Assembly (NCBI RefSeq): GCF_026151205.1 | Contig: NC_087082.1 | Coordinates: forward strand, 13,735,365 to 13,799,364 | Direction: 5' to 3' | Source of the DNA: Bolinopsis microptera | Taxonomy: Eukaryota > Ctenophora > Tentaculata > Lobata > Bolinopsidae | DNA length: 64,000 bases | In this document: positions 61,919 through 64,000 of the stretch, one piece after another | Position numbering within the stretch: the first letter of the stretch is position 1 | How the letters are laid out: every line of letters begins with the position of its first letter | Made by a program: the position numbers and the translations under genes | Notes under the pieces: model-generated | Seen by the model: the letters and a program-made list of their open reading frames with translations, nothing else | Database searches by the model: none | Told to the model about the DNA's origin: nothing

Positions 61919-62361
61919 CGGAGGGTGTTAGAGGTGCCCGGGTACTATAAGAGGTGCTCTGTGATTCTGTTAATAACACCACTTATACTGAATACCCCTC
62001 TCTCTCTCCTCTGACAGTACAATTACCAGACCACCCTGGTGAGGTGCCAGGAGGCTCCACGAACTAACTCATTCACTAATCATCAGGGCCAGGGGGTGCG
62101 CTGATGAAAGTTCTCCTCAAGATGTATTGAATATCAGAAGGAGTTTCTCAAGAGAGACATAAGGTATAAGTACAAGGTACGATGTAGGAAACACGTATGA
62201 AGGGTTGAAGAAGTGTGGGGCTGGAGGGGTCCAGGTGGCCGGAAGTGAAACGAACTGTGGAGAGAGTACTTAAAACATTTTGCGAGAGTGATTCACACGC
62301 TCCCGGATATGAACGCGGCGGCGACACACACGCAGAGCAAACAAGAGTTCCTAGCTCTCAG

Positions 62362-62572
62362 CCAATCAGAGAACAGAACTTCAAGTCCAGCAGCCAATAA
62401 AATACAAGAACCATGGTATATTAACCAATCCGAGCCTGGGAAATGCGAGTATAAGCCAGTGGAACTGGAGAAATGTAGGACAAGAGAGGTCGATTAGCGA
62501 GTGAACGGTACGTGAGCCTGTTCCCAGAATGTTCTTGATACTACTGAGGTCACGTGAGTTACTGATCACGTG
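62362..62572. promoter_or_regulatory. CCAAT/CACGTG cluster 5
   Basis: CCAAT at 62362, 62393 and 62424, spaced 31 bases each (about three helical turns), then CACGTG at 62551 and 62567. This is the strongest promoter-like cluster in the window. Confidence 0.5.
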
Positions 62573-63604
62573 GCGTACTCTAATTGTCAGGATCATGCAC
62601 AGTTCATGCAGGAAGGCGCAAGATCTTGGTTATATTTGTGAAATAGGCCTGCTTAAATACTACATACACTACAACGGCTCTGACTTAACTAAAGATATAA
62701 TATTAACTAAAGATAGGCGTATTCCCCGAATGGCCGAATAATGAAACTAAAATAATAAAATGTCCGGCTCGCTAAAGATATGTACAATATTTCCGTATAT
62801 GGCAACTAAAATGGCAGTTAATCCCAAACATTTTCAGAGACAAGAAAATTACCAAAATGTGAGGGTAGGCGGGGTACTAAGTTCACGAACCAAAGGAAGC
62901 TACTCAAAGTAAGAATACGAGGGTAGTTTGTACGGCACTTTCCCATCACATGCCATGAACACCTCGCATACCAGGGAACTGTTCCAACTTCACTCTAATT
63001 TGGATATCAAATATTTCCCACTCTCTCCCCGACGTGAAGTTAGGATTCACCGCGATTTGGAGGAAACCAGTACAACTTGTATTGTACGAATTAGATTGGG
63101 GAAACCGGGGAAAATTAAAGGGTATATTGTTACATTCCCGCAATTTTCATGCTAAAATGATGCTTAAAGTAAATGTCCAGTTAGAATTATTAAATTTCCA
63201 AATTTGGGATATTCTTAGGTTGAGTAGTCGAAGAAAATGAGAAAAAGGGAGGTGGCCATTCCAATGAGAACACAACCAAATTATGGAACCCTGGGAATTA
63301 AAGAACCCAAGGAATTCGATTATCGTTTCTGAAAAACAATACTTGGTACATTTTGACATTTAATAAAGTTAAAGAAGAACGTGTTAAATAAAATCATGAT
63401 AAGCTAATCGGGTGAGGACGTGGCACAGTAATATAGATGCAGGGCTTGAAATCACTGGGTGTGGGTCCTGGATTTGGTTACCGGAAACAACTACATCAGT
63501 GTTATATAATAACCGTTAATCTCAAATCAAACACGATTAAAGTAATTTCTAATCGCGAACTTGACCTTTAAAATGTGTTAACAAAAGGACCGCACTTGAG
63601 TTAG

Positions 63605-63770
63605 GGCCTGCCCACACTACGCCTCTATTCCCCGAATGTCTGCCCACACTACGCCATGTTTTGACGGGCCACATGGCGTGGGTCAAAAAAACCGGATTCA
63701 CACAACGAGGCGCGTAGTGTGGGCAGAGCTCCCGCCAGTTGGCGTGGAAACTCTCGGGGAATAGAGTCAC
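63605..63770. mobile_element. Foldback element with nested inverted repeats
   Basis: TGCCCACACTACGC occurs at about 63609 and 63641 and its inverse GCGTAGTGTGGGCA at 63712. CTCTATTCCCCGA at 63623 pairs with TCGGGGAATAGAG at 63754. The centre holds TTTTGAC/GTCAAAA and GGCCACATGGC. No coding content. A MITE or foldback is likely, without a clear target duplication. Confidence 0.7.
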
Positions 63771-63899
63771 GGATTTTTAAATCTAAAGCCCCGCAAAGTT
63801 CCTCAGAACACAGGACGTGGTGTACAAGTGGGAGACACAAGGTTCAGTGACCAGCTGGTAAAGAGTAAACCTCACTAATGATCCTTACTTCTTACTCAG

Positions 63900-64000
63900 C
63901 TCCTCCAGATATCTGGACCTGATACTTCACATGAAGTCACTCTGTCTGGTTAGGTTTCAGCTGGCTAGAACAGGGTTCCCGCACTTTAGATCATATTTAC
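63900..64000 (+). other. Possible exon entering from the right edge
   Basis: After a 3' splice-like CTTCTTACTCAG (ending about 63899) one frame stays open to the window end (SSRYLDLILHMKSLCLVRFQ...). It could be the start of an exon of a plus-strand gene driven from the 53-62 kb promoter-like clusters. Length alone is weak evidence. Confidence 0.2.

Overview
The window is AT-rich animal DNA. It has intron-rich host genes with consistent GT-AG junctions, two GA microsatellites, many small inverted-repeat elements, and one long LINE next to several LINE fragments. Composition, gene structure and the LINE type fit an invertebrate, possibly a cnidarian or another early-branching animal. I cannot fix the species from sequence alone. 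I see no bacterial-style operons, rRNA, CRISPR array or intact tRNA, and no LTR or virus-derived element.

Layout. 340-4614 (+) is a ten-exon secreted BPI/LBP-family lipid-binding protein (592 codons), with a 12-bp quasi-palindromic minisatellite in intron 2. 4615-6888 is a convergent intergenic gap with palindromic repeats. 35073-6889 (-) is an 18-exon PHTF gene. All junctions are phase-consistent and give 755 residues, close to the vertebrate length as I recall it. Its introns hold most of the repeats. Intron 13 carries a LINE (about 16042-23300, +) with a 1.53-kb DNA transposon inserted in its second reading frame. Intron 4 carries a LINE remnant. 35.7-36.8 kb is another LINE remnant with nested insertions. 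49904-37925 (-) is a chain of eleven phase-compatible exons. The N-terminal part has FAM53-like motifs and the C-terminal part one ankyrin-like repeat. It may be one gene or two neighbours split by a 5.9-kb repeat-filled intron. 50-64 kb has no gene I can defend, but shows repeated clusters of CCAAT boxes with CACGTG boxes, and several foldbacks.

The most unusual object is the LINE. Its ORF1 keeps a coiled coil, an AlkB-type 2-oxoglutarate/Fe(II) dioxygenase with all metal and cofactor residues, and an SGNH esterase with its catalytic residues. ORF2 starts with a complete PHD finger at an ATGA stop/start overlap, followed by endonuclease and reverse transcriptase. The DNA transposon inside ORF2 has 30-bp-class terminal inverted repeats and an array of a 16-bp motif that changes orientation near its middle, as expected for transposase-binding sites.

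The host genes have no visible functional link: a secreted lipid-binding protein, an ER multi-pass membrane protein, and a putative FAM53/ankyrin protein. All exon calls are hand-read from splice sites and reading phase, and no transcript evidence was available.
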